Shown in pieces: positions 26,389-34,311 of a DNA stretch of 34,550 nt; the stretch's first letter is position 1; each line of letters opens with the position of its first letter. Source of the DNA: Necropsobacter massiliensis (GTDB taxonomy: Bacteria; Pseudomonadota; Gammaproteobacteria; Enterobacterales; Pasteurellaceae); contig NZ_LN776190.1 in assembly GCF_000827595.2 (NCBI RefSeq), forward strand, positions 1 to 34,550, in the 5' to 3' direction. Below the pieces are notes generated by a model. The model worked only from the letters and a program-made list of their open reading frames with translations, was not told the DNA's origin and made no database searches. The translations under genes and the position numbers were made by a program.

Positions 26389-27327
26389 ATGGACGCATTA
26401 TTAATGTTACTGGCGGATGGCAAGACATATTCTTATCAAAAACTGACCGCACTTTTAGGCAAAAAGAAAAAAATGCTATGTGCCGAAATTGACGCTTTGC
26501 GGGCACAAGGACTAACTTTGCTGACTGACGAACAAAGCGTTCGTTTGCAGCCGCAAATGGCGCTGCTGGACGGCAATCGTCTGATACGGGAGTTGTCGCC
26601 TTATCGTGTGATGATTCGACCGATAATTAATTCTACCAATCAATTTTTATTAGATCGGTTGAGTGACTTACAAAAAGGCGATTTATGTCTGGCAGAATAT
26701 CAATCGGCAGGGCGCGGGCGACGTGGGCGACAGTGGCGTTCACCTTTTGCCGGGCAGGTGATCCTGAGCTTTTATTGGACGCTGGCGCCGGAGGTGTCAC
26801 TCAACGGGTTAAGCCTTGTGATCGGGATTGCCATTGTTGATACACTGAAGGAGCTAGGCGCGGAAGGAGTGGAATTAAAATGGCCGAATGACGTGCTGTT
26901 GCAGGGGCGAAAACTTGCCGGAATTTTGGTCGAAATTGCCAACAATAAAAACGGCTTGATACATTTCATTGTGGGTATTGGAATGAATTTATCCATTCCC
27001 GCGCAGGACAATCGGATTGATCAGCCTTGGGCGGAATTGACCGAGGTGCTGCCACAGGTAGATCGCAACGAGTTGATTATTCGGCTGGTTAATACTCTGT
27101 ATACCTATTTAGCGCTTTTTCAACAGCAGGGGATTGCCTTTTTTCGTCAGCGCTGGCTGGAATTGGATCATTTTTTGGACGAACAGGTGAATATTATCAC
27201 GGCCCAGCAAGTGATCACAGGTATCGAGCAAGGCATTGATGATGAAGGCTATTTGCTGTTATCCATTAACAACGGTGAAAACATGCTGCGTTTTAATGCC
27301 GGTGAAGTGTCACTGCGTAAGGCGTAG
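26389..27327 (+). CDS. birA: Biotin-protein ligase BirA
   Basis: Joins biotin to carrier proteins such as AccB through biotinyl-AMP; in E. coli it also represses the bio operon. ATG 26389 has GGAG 6 nt upstream and gives 312 residues. An ATG at 26368 would be almost leaderless behind the -10-like TGCTAGAAA (26352-26360). The ligase core shows NSTNQFLLDR, the biotinyl-AMP loop GRGRRG (108-113), KWPNDVLLQGRKLAGILVE with Lys175, and the C-terminal SH3-like domain. The N-terminal 65 residues keep a helix-turn-helix layout, but the E. coli recognition part SRAAINKHI is KKKKMLCAEI here, so repressor activity is uncertain. A USS lies at 26446-26454. Confidence 0.94.
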   Translation: MDALLMLLADGKTYSYQKLTALLGKKKKMLCAEIDALRAQGLTLLTDEQSVRLQPQMALLDGNRLIRELSPYRVMIRPIINSTNQFLLDRLSDLQKGDLCLAEYQSAGRGRRGRQWRSPFAGQVILSFYWTLAPEVSLNGLSLVIGIAIVDTLKELGAEGVELKWPNDVLLQGRKLAGILVEIANNKNGLIHFIVGIGMNLSIPAQDNRIDQPWAELTEVLPQVDRNELIIRLVNTLYTYLALFQQQGIAFFRQRWLELDHFLDEQVNIITAQQVITGIEQGIDDEGYLLLSINNGENMLRFNAGEVSLRKA

Positions 27328-27328
27328 T

Positions 27329-27369
27329 AAAAGTGCGGTAAAAAATGCAATAATTTTGACCGCACTTAC
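27329..27369. terminator. Inverted USS pair between convergent birA and DUF5718-like gene
   Basis: AAGTGCGGT (27331-27339) and ACCGCACTT (27359-27367) form a 9-bp stem with a 19-nt loop between two convergent genes, the classic Pasteurellaceae bidirectional terminator made from uptake signals. AT-rich runs lie inside the loop rather than after it. Confidence 0.7.
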
Positions 27370-27392
27370 GGTGATACATAAACAGGCTGAGA

Positions 27393-28223
27393 TTAAACCA
27401 CTTTTTGCACCAGTGCGGAAATGTCCGTCGCAAAACCTTCTTTGTGCGCCATTTCCGCAATAGTCGCGTGATCGTATGTTTCACCGTTATAAACAACGAC
27501 GATGCTGGTATCGCCGGGTTGCAGGAAGGTATGTTCACCGAATGCGGTATAACGTGTGGCGCCGATACTGATAATTGCTTGACGCGGATATTTGGCTTGC
27601 GCCAACAGCGGCGCAATGTGGTTCATTGGGCCTTGCTCCGGCTGATTATTCATTTTATCAATAATCCAGTCGAGCAATTTTTGATGAAAATAGCTGTAAC
27701 CTAACGCCGGGCTGTCGATTCCGTAAGCATTCAGCACACCGTCGCGCCGATGAAAACAGGCGATCCGATAACGGTCGATTGCGCAGCCGCGGGTAAAGTC
27801 GGACAGCGGGATCAATGTTTGTGCAATCCCTTTAGTGTTTTTACCCCAATTTTTCTTTTCACAGATTTTATGGGCATTCGGACGACGAATAGAACAGTCG
27901 TTATAAGCAGCGAAATAACGCGGCGAAAGTGCGGTCACTTTTTGCTCAGAATATTCAATATCACAGATTAAAGCGATTTCCGGCTCGATTTGTAAATTAT
28001 CAGCATCTTTAGGGAAGACAATTTTGTCATTGGAAAGTGGAAATACGGAAAGAAATTGATAGTCGCCAAGCTTTTCTGCTGGTACATAAAATGGAAAAAT
28101 GGCTTTGGGTTGGTGAATTTCTTCAGTTTTCACCTGTAGAAAATCAGCCGCTTCGCCAGCTTGTTCTAAATGGCCGGCAAAGTTGCCCGCCACGCCTAAA
28201 CCAATAAAATTATTCAGTTGCAT
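27393..28223 (-). CDS. DUF5718-like protein, function unknown
   Basis: A 276-residue soluble protein starting MQLNNFIGLGVAGNFAGHLE. It appears to belong to the DUF5718 family, an identification from memory. The pattern GVAGNFAGH ... EPEIALICDIEY ... YFAAYNDCSIR ... CAIDRYRIACFHRRDG is loosely like fumarylacetoacetate-hydrolase folds, where an acidic EPEIA strand and a GN/ND loop line the active site. No signal peptide or membrane helix is seen. A strong ribosome site (GAGGTG) precedes ATG 28223. It starts 25 bp after the pgtA stop in the same direction, so it could receive readthrough. Its base use and internal USS (27927-27935) match the core genome, unlike pgtA. Confidence 0.75.
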   Translation of the reverse strand: MQLNNFIGLGVAGNFAGHLEQAGEAADFLQVKTEEIHQPKAIFPFYVPAEKLGDYQFLSVFPLSNDKIVFPKDADNLQIEPEIALICDIEYSEQKVTALSPRYFAAYNDCSIRRPNAHKICEKKNWGKNTKGIAQTLIPLSDFTRGCAIDRYRIACFHRRDGVLNAYGIDSPALGYSYFHQKLLDWIIDKMNNQPEQGPMNHIAPLLAQAKYPRQAIISIGATRYTAFGEHTFLQPGDTSIVVVYNGETYDHATIAEMAHKEGFATDISALVQKVV

Positions 28224-28248
28224 AGTTCACCTCATTATTAAGAAAGCA

Positions 28249-29493
28249 TTAGTCGATAAATTTATATTCTGTTTTATCTATACCATATTTTTTCATACGC
28301 AAATATAATTTTTTACGTGGAATTTGTAAATAATGTGCTGTTTCATTAATTTTACCTTGAAAACGATCTAAGGTTTCCATAATGATATTTCTTTCATATT
28401 CCTCAACAAGATTATCAAGAGAACATTCACCTTGTTTATCTAAATTAAAATAGAGACTATCATTTTTAATATTAACCCCAACTGCATAAAGTTCTGCAGT
28501 ATGAATTAACTGATTTATGTTACCAATCCACTGTTGGGATAATAGTTGCTTAATGAAATTTTCACTAATTAAAGGTTTTTTCTTATTTAATCTTTTACAA
28601 GTTTTCTCAACAAAATGCCGAAATAATGGCTCTATATCACCAGTTCGATAAGATAATGGCGGGCATTCTAGCTCCGAGGAAGAAAAAATATAATATAGTT
28701 CAGGTAATAAATTAAAATCCTTAACAAGCTGTTGTAGAGAATATTGACTTAAGACAACAAGACGATAATTATCTTTTTTATGAATATATTGTAATAGTAG
28801 CTGTTGAGCAGATTTAGTGAGATATTCAATGTTTTTTATAATAATAAATGCACTATCATTCATAATATAATTTTGTAATTCCTGCTCATTAGTTGTTGTA
28901 ATAAGTTCAATCCGCTTTTTATTTTCTAGCTTTGGAGAATGATTTTTGTATAAGTATTCAGCAATAGACATTCTACCTGTGCCATTTTCTCCATAAATGA
29001 AAATAGGAAGATTAATTTGAGTATATTGTTGTAATTGCTGTCGCAAAGATTTTATCCAGCGACTATTACCAATAAATTCGATTTCTAACTGATGCTGTAG
29101 CTGCTTTTGAGTTGATAAATATTGTTTACGTTGTGTTAAGGCTAAATTGATCTGATTTAATAGATTTTCTGGCTTCAATGGCTTTTCAATAAAATAAAAT
29201 GCCCCTTGTTTCATTGCTTCAATTGCCATAGGGATATCGCCATGGCCCGTAATTAAAATAACAGGAAGATATTTGTCTTTTTCTTGAATTTGTTTCAAAA
29301 TATTCCAACCAGAGATATTTGGCATATAAATATCGCTAATTATAATACCTTCCCAATTTGTGGGAATAATATCTAAGATTAAGCTGGGATCACTAAGAAT
29401 GTTTGTGTGATAGCCTTCCATTTCTAATAAATCTTGATAGGCTTGTAATACATCATTATCATCATCAATTAATAAAATATTTTTATCTAGCAT
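28249..29493 (-). CDS. pgtA: Phosphoglycerate transport response regulator PgtA
   Basis: Activator of the phosphoglycerate transporter gene in Salmonella. The 414 residues match (415). The receiver domain (about 1-120) has Asp54 in IISDIYMP, Thr82 and Lys104. The central AAA+ domain (about 135-355) is degenerate: Walker A is GENGTGR with Arg174 in place of Lys, Walker B (213-225) lacks the acidic pair, and the GAFTGA sigma-54 loop is missing. As I recall, Salmonella PgtA also has GTGR. The C-terminal Fis-type HTH (YLQIPRKKLYLRMKK) is intact. So it probably works with sigma-70. It overlaps pgtB by 7 bp. The gene is strikingly AT-rich and has no USS. Confidence 0.93.
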   Translation of the reverse strand: MLDKNILLIDDDNDVLQAYQDLLEMEGYHTNILSDPSLILDIIPTNWEGIIISDIYMPNISGWNILKQIQEKDKYLPVILITGHGDIPMAIEAMKQGAFYFIEKPLKPENLLNQINLALTQRKQYLSTQKQLQHQLEIEFIGNSRWIKSLRQQLQQYTQINLPIFIYGENGTGRMSIAEYLYKNHSPKLENKKRIELITTTNEQELQNYIMNDSAFIIIKNIEYLTKSAQQLLLQYIHKKDNYRLVVLSQYSLQQLVKDFNLLPELYYIFSSSELECPPLSYRTGDIEPLFRHFVEKTCKRLNKKKPLISENFIKQLLSQQWIGNINQLIHTAELYAVGVNIKNDSLYFNLDKQGECSLDNLVEEYERNIIMETLDRFQGKINETAHYLQIPRKKLYLRMKKYGIDKTEYKFID

Positions 29494-31388
29494 AAATTTC
29501 CTTTTGGATATTGCAGGACAATCATAGCATTTTGAGTTAATGTGGAAGCAATAAATAAATTGCCTTTAAATTGCCGCATAATTCGTTGGCAGATTGTAAG
29601 CCCAAGCCCTAAGCCAACAAGTTTAGTTGTATAGAATGGCTGCAGTAACTTTTCTGAGGTTTTCCAGCCAATTCCATTATCATGGAAATAAATATAGAAA
29701 TAGTCTTTTTCTTCTTTAATTTCAATATAGATAATTGGTCTGATGTTGGAGCACGCCTCAAAAGAATTGCTCATTAAATTAATGAAAATTTGTTCTAGTA
29801 AAATTCTATTTGTGCTAATCATAGCATTTCCGGAAATAGAGATCTCTGCTTTAAGTTTTTCATGTTTTAAATAAAGTAAATTCCAGCTATCATTAATTAC
29901 ATTATGTAAATTAACATTTCTTTCAAATTCAATATATTCACTTTTTTTTGTAAAATGACGCAAGTTTTGAATTAGTTGGTTAATTCTTTCTGTTAAACTC
30001 TCTATTTTAGATATATATTGCTTAGCCTGACTAATACCAACTGAGCTTAGTAATTTTTTTAAACTAAATATATAAATAGAAATAGCGTTCAAAGGCTGAT
30101 TAATTTCATGCGCTAAAGTAGTCATGGTTTGGCCTACCACGGCTAGCTTAGCAGTTTGAATAAGTTCTTCTTGTGTTTGGTTAAGATCCTTCTCAATTAA
30201 TATTTTTTCATAATTTAACTTGACATAGGTTTGCAATAAGTGGGCAATTTTTCCTATTTCATCATTTCCTATTTTGTTTAACTTTATATCTAATTTACCC
30301 ATATTAAGATCTTCGATGGTATTAATAATAATTCTAAAACGATTCGCTAAGTTTTTATAGAGGTAAAAATAATTAAACGAAAATAGTGCAAGTAGAGAAG
30401 AGATTAGTAGAATCAAGATAATAACTCCACTTATCTCTATTTTATTGTATAACTCCGTGTTTAACTGATTAAATCTATTCTTCGTATTATTTAAAATTTG
30501 ACTAAGTCGATCTTGTGTATTCTTAGATAGATTATCTTTTTGTGTTTGTATTTTTTTATAATATTCTGAATTGGAAATAGATCTCTTAATTAACTGGTGA
30601 AGTGTATTATTTTCAGTTGCCATAGAGATAAAAGACTCTGTAATTTGCAGTAGAATATTATTTGAACGATGGTCTTTAGTATAATAATAAGGAGAGATAA
30701 TATTAACTTGATTAATCAAACTATTGTACTGGTTCAAAATGTTATGTGTATTAATTTCATTTAAAGTTAAATTGATTTCATTCTTTATTTGCTCTTTATA
30801 TTTGGAAAGTAGATAGACTTCTTGCAAGTCTAAATGTAATTTTTTCAATAATTGATGTGTTTCATCTTCTTTTAAGTTACTTAAGTTAGTTTGCTGCCAA
30901 TGATTATCTTTAATTAATAGAAACATTTCATTGTTGAAGTCATCATTTAGCCATTGCGTTTTAGTTATTAATTCCTGTCTTTTTTGTTCAATAAGATTTT
31001 CTTCAATAAGATAATTATTGATATTTTCTATTAGCTCTCTTAGGTTCAATAAGTTATTGTTTAGAGAGAAATAGACTTCATCCTTTAGATAAGGGAGTAA
31101 GCTATTTTCAATATTTTCTATTTTTAAGTTAATTTTTTTGAAATTTTGTTGGCGAATAATATAATTTTTTAATTGAGAAAAGTTATTTATATCATTAATT
31201 AATACATTTATATCATTTTCTAATTTTAATGCCTGGTTCATGCTTGGGAAATAGTCATTTATAATATAGTTGACTTGCTCTCTTTGTTGTTGCCAAGCAA
31301 TTAAATTCAATATTGCAATTAAAATTATAACAAATAATCCTAATGAGAATACTGTTTTTAGCGTTTTTATAATACTATGAGAAAACAT
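29487..31388 (-). CDS. pgtB: Phosphoglycerate sensor histidine kinase PgtB
   Basis: Membrane kinase of the Pgt signalling pathway. The 633 residues include a first membrane helix at about 13-32, a long helical periplasmic domain (33-318), a second helix at 319-344, and a HAMP linker to about 395. The histidine box is LAHEINQPLNAIS with His427. The ATPase domain has N boxes NLMSNSFEA (537-545), DNGIGW (570-575) and GLGLGL (592-597). Salmonella PgtB is of similar length. It starts 2 bp after pgtC, with GAGGAA inside the pgtC end as ribosome site, and its stop overlaps pgtA. By eye GC is well below 30%, much lower than neighbouring core genes. Confidence 0.93.
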   Translation of the reverse strand: MFSHSIIKTLKTVFSLGLFVIILIAILNLIAWQQQREQVNYIINDYFPSMNQALKLENDINVLINDINNFSQLKNYIIRQQNFKKINLKIENIENSLLPYLKDEVYFSLNNNLLNLRELIENINNYLIEENLIEQKRQELITKTQWLNDDFNNEMFLLIKDNHWQQTNLSNLKEDETHQLLKKLHLDLQEVYLLSKYKEQIKNEINLTLNEINTHNILNQYNSLINQVNIISPYYYTKDHRSNNILLQITESFISMATENNTLHQLIKRSISNSEYYKKIQTQKDNLSKNTQDRLSQILNNTKNRFNQLNTELYNKIEISGVIILILLISSLLALFSFNYFYLYKNLANRFRIIINTIEDLNMGKLDIKLNKIGNDEIGKIAHLLQTYVKLNYEKILIEKDLNQTQEELIQTAKLAVVGQTMTTLAHEINQPLNAISIYIFSLKKLLSSVGISQAKQYISKIESLTERINQLIQNLRHFTKKSEYIEFERNVNLHNVINDSWNLLYLKHEKLKAEISISGNAMISTNRILLEQIFINLMSNSFEACSNIRPIIYIEIKEEKDYFYIYFHDNGIGWKTSEKLLQPFYTTKLVGLGLGLTICQRIMRQFKGNLFIASTLTQNAMIVLQYPKGNLC

Positions 31389-31390
31389 TA

Positions 31391-32584
31391 TTAACGTTCC
31401 TCTAATAGAGAAAGAATATATTCAGTTCGTTCTTGAAAGAATTGTTCCCAGCTGTTCTCTTGCTGTAATCTATAGGTTTTATCTTGATTAAATCTTTCTA
31501 AGAACGTCTTATCTTCAATTTGTGTTATGGTGACAGGAATTTCAGTTAGTAAGGAACGTATACGATCTAGATTTTTATTTTCCTTTTTTTCTATTCTTTC
31601 TGTAGTTTTCCAAATTTCTTTTAGTTGATTAAGTCGGAATGTAATGGCAATATCAAATAATCGCTCATTTACTAATTGTCGGCTAAACATTAAATCATAG
31701 TTTAAGTGTGACTTAGAGAATGGTAAGTTTTTATTATTAATAGGATATTTAGCAAAATTTGGTGAGGAAATAATATTTTGCCCTTTATCACTAAGTAGAA
31801 AATCAATAAAAGAAAGTGCATTATGTTTATTTTTAGTATTTTTATGTATAGCTAAAAATGTTGCAGATATAATAGATTGTGGAAAGTAATGAAATACTAA
31901 ATTAGTATCTTCTTTTAAGTTTAATGCGTAACTATCTATTGTAATTCCACTTATGGATAAACCTGTTTGGACTTGATCAGTAACATTGAAGCTACGAGAA
32001 GATATAGAGGATATGTAAGCAGATAGTTGCATTATATCTCGCCAACCTTGTTGCCAGCCTTTTTGTTGTAATAGCATCTCTAAAATAATTAAATTAGTTC
32101 CAGACCGTGAAGGGGAACTTATTGCGATATTATTTCCATATTTAGGATTTAATAAGTCATACCAAGATTTAGGTTCTGACAAATTAAATTTCCGTAATAA
32201 ACGGCGGTTAGATAAAATACCATAACCAGAATATGCTATAGGAACAATATATTGCTGAAGTTGGTTGGGAACTGTTTGATTGTTGACTTGAATATATTTT
32301 TCAGGTAAGGGTAAAAGTAACTGTTTTTTAGATAAATTATGAAATAAAACTGGGGAAGAGCTCAAAATGACATCTACATTTTCTAAGTGTGGTTGATTAA
32401 ATAGTTGTTCTAAGGAGTGAGTTGTTCTATTAATTAATCGAACATTTTTTACACCTGAATATGTTTGCCATTGTTTAACTAAAAATTCTGTAGCTTCAAA
32501 AGAAAATGTTGTTCCAATAACTAATTCTATAGCTTGTGCTGATAAAGAATAAAATAAAAAGAGTAGGCAAAGAAATTTCTTCAT
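31391..32584 (-). CDS. pgtC: Periplasmic phosphoglycerate-sensing protein PgtC
   Basis: A periplasmic binding-protein fold (ABC-type iron/spermidine-like) that in Salmonella works with PgtB to sense external phosphoglycerates. The start at 32584 gives MKKFLCLLFLFYSLSAQA, a clean signal peptide cut after residue 18, and 397 residues, the length I recall for Salmonella PgtC. A GTG at 32617 would add 11 residues inside the CRP site and is rejected. Binding-protein signatures IGTTFSFEATEFLVKQWQ, LPLPEKYIQVNNQTVP and SSPSRSGTNLIILEMLLQQK are visible. There is no transporter partner of the ABC kind nearby, so its role is sensory. Confidence 0.9.
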   Translation of the reverse strand: MKKFLCLLFLFYSLSAQAIELVIGTTFSFEATEFLVKQWQTYSGVKNVRLINRTTHSLEQLFNQPHLENVDVILSSSPVLFHNLSKKQLLLPLPEKYIQVNNQTVPNQLQQYIVPIAYSGYGILSNRRLLRKFNLSEPKSWYDLLNPKYGNNIAISSPSRSGTNLIILEMLLQQKGWQQGWRDIMQLSAYISSISSRSFNVTDQVQTGLSISGITIDSYALNLKEDTNLVFHYFPQSIISATFLAIHKNTKNKHNALSFIDFLLSDKGQNIISSPNFAKYPINNKNLPFSKSHLNYDLMFSRQLVNERLFDIAITFRLNQLKEIWKTTERIEKKENKNLDRIRSLLTEIPVTITQIEDKTFLERFNQDKTYRLQQENSWEQFFQERTEYILSLLEER

Positions 32585-32602
32585 TTTAGTAACCGAATTT
32601 TT

Positions 32603-32618
32603 TGTGACTAAGATCACA
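32603..32618. promoter_or_regulatory. Perfect CRP site in the pgtC-pgtP intergenic region
   Basis: TGTGA-CTAAGA-TCACA with T/A flanks is an exact CRP consensus. It is 19 bp before the pgtC ATG and 229 bp before pgtP. A TTGACA on the minus strand (32661-32656) is a possible pgtC -35; CRP would then sit near or after the start site and could act negatively, or act on pgtP from a distance. The direction of control is not clear. Confidence 0.75.
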
Positions 32619-32728
32619 ATTCTAAAAAATATTTTTTCTGCGTTATATATGCATCTGTCAAATTTATCTCTTATTTAATCAAGTTGAATTCGATAAGTTT
32701 CTACAAATTATTCAATTTGGGTTAGAAA

Positions 32729-32756
32729 TGACACAGCGAAAAATAAAACTGTGTCA
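32729..32756. promoter_or_regulatory. Inverted repeat upstream of pgtP, candidate PgtA operator
   Basis: TGACACAG (32729-32736) and CTGTGTCA (32749-32756) are perfect 8-bp arms whose centres are 20 bp apart, about two helix turns. That suits a dimeric Fis-type activator. The pgtP -10 TATATT (32805-32810) would place the repeat centre near -74. A second small palindrome CAAATT-ATTC-AATTTG lies at 32704-32719. Assignment to PgtA is inference; no known PgtA site was available for comparison. Confidence 0.5.
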
Positions 32757-32839
32757 GTTTTAACTCATTTTTAAATATTTTGAACTAATGGGAAGCTAGA
32801 TTACTATATTTTCACAGTTTATTACAACAGGAGTTTTTT

Positions 32840-34189
32840 ATGTTTTCATTCCTACAATCTAAATCAGGCACACCAGTGCCGGAAGCAGAAATTGTGATTC
32901 GCTATAATCGTTTAAGATGGCATGCATTATTTGGTATTTTTATTGGTTATTCCGCATATTATATTTTGCGCAACAATTTCTTACTATCATCGCCAGAATT
33001 AATTAGTGATTTTGGTTTTACTAAAAAAGATATCGGCTTCATTTCAGGCACAATGCTGATTGTCTATGGTATTAGTAAAGGGGTTATGTCTGCATTAGCT
33101 GATAAATCTAACCCGAAACATTTTATGATTTTTGGTCTAGCTATGTCCGCTGTGGTCAACTTAATGATGGGATTTACCGCATCATTTTGGATTTTCTTGC
33201 TCCTATGCATTTTAAATGGAATCTTTCAAGGAATGGGGGCTGGGCCAGCCTATGTTGTTTTAGCTAGCTGGTTCCCTCGCAAATCTCGCGGGGTGATAAC
33301 CGCGGCCTTTAATATTTCTCATAATGTGGGCGGTGGTTTAGTGGCACCGATTGCAGGAGCAAGTATTGCCTGGTTAGGGCAAGAACATTGGCAAGCCGCA
33401 CATTTTATCGTACCTACCGCAATTGCTGCAGTTGTAGCCATAATTTTTTATATTTTTGGTACAGGAAGAACCTACAATGAAGGCTTGCCGCCAGTTGGAA
33501 AAATTCTTGATAGTGAAGAAAACGAATTAGTGGTTACCAAAGAAGAAAATGTCGATCTAACGACTTGGCAAATTTTCACTCAATATATTGTAAAAGACGT
33601 CAATGTTTGGTTTGTTTCCTTTATTGATGTGTTCACTTATATGATCCGTTTTGGTGTATTGACTTGGTTGCCGCTTTATTTGCTGGAAACAAAAGGATTT
33701 ACTAAAGGGCAGATGTCCGCTGCTTTCGCAATTTTTGAGTGGGCAGCTATTCCTTCAACATTACTTGCAGGCTGGGTAACTGATACTTATTTTAAAGGAA
33801 AACGTATGCCACTAGCCATAATTACATTAGTTGGCGTTGGATTGGCGATGTTTGCCTACTGGGGCGGTACCGATTTAACCACGGTGATTATCGGAGCTGG
33901 CATTATTGGCTGCTTGATTTATGTGCCAATGTTTTTATCCTCCTTGCAGACTATTGAATTAGTACCTTCATTTGCAGCAGGGTCTGCAACAGGATTGCGT
34001 GGATTGCTAAGTTATATTTTAGGAAGTTTTTCTGGTACAGCGTTATTTGGAATTTTAGCGGAACGCTTCGGCTGGGATGCAGGCTTCTATTTATTACTTT
34101 TTGCAGTAATGGGATGTATTTTCTGCTGTTATATGACCCATTTGGGTGTATTGAGATTAGAAAAAGCAAAACAGCATAGAAACGCTTAA
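32840..34189 (+). CDS. pgtP: Phosphoglycerate transporter PgtP (OPA family)
   Basis: An MFS organophosphate:phosphate antiporter for 2-/3-phosphoglycerate and phosphoenolpyruvate. The 449 residues have the 12-helix OPA layout of GlpT and UhpT. The two substrate-binding arginines are Arg44 (YYILRNNF) and Arg270 (IRFGVLTWLP), matching GlpT Arg45/Arg269. FNISHNVGGG is the conserved helix-5 segment. The distinction from UhpT or GlpT rests mainly on the adjacent pgtABC genes. It is divergent from pgtC, with an AGGAG ribosome site. It has no internal USS, but one follows the stop (34196-34204). Its base composition is nearer to the core genes than pgtABC. Confidence 0.93.
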   Translation: MFSFLQSKSGTPVPEAEIVIRYNRLRWHALFGIFIGYSAYYILRNNFLLSSPELISDFGFTKKDIGFISGTMLIVYGISKGVMSALADKSNPKHFMIFGLAMSAVVNLMMGFTASFWIFLLLCILNGIFQGMGAGPAYVVLASWFPRKSRGVITAAFNISHNVGGGLVAPIAGASIAWLGQEHWQAAHFIVPTAIAAVVAIIFYIFGTGRTYNEGLPPVGKILDSEENELVVTKEENVDLTTWQIFTQYIVKDVNVWFVSFIDVFTYMIRFGVLTWLPLYLLETKGFTKGQMSAAFAIFEWAAIPSTLLAGWVTDTYFKGKRMPLAIITLVGVGLAMFAYWGGTDLTTVIIGAGIIGCLIYVPMFLSSLQTIELVPSFAAGSATGLRGLLSYILGSFSGTALFGILAERFGWDAGFYLLLFAVMGCIFCCYMTHLGVLRLEKAKQHRNA

Positions 34190-34277
34190 AAAAACAACCG
34201 CACTTTTATGCTTTTTACGCAGTTTGACGAAACTCTCGCCGTTTGATAAAAGTTTTATATTTTTTTGCAAAAAGTAC

Positions 34278-34311
34278 TTGCGTAGATTTTTAAAATCCCT
34301 ATAATACGCCC
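34278..34311 (+). promoter_or_regulatory. rRNA operon P1-type promoter
   Basis: The -35 TTGCGT (34278-34283) and -10 TATAAT (34300-34305) are 16 bp apart, the spacing of rrn P1 promoters. A GC-rich discriminator ACGCCCC follows and an A/T-rich UP-like region precedes (34250-34275). These features predict strong, growth-rate and ppGpp controlled transcription. Confidence 0.9.
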
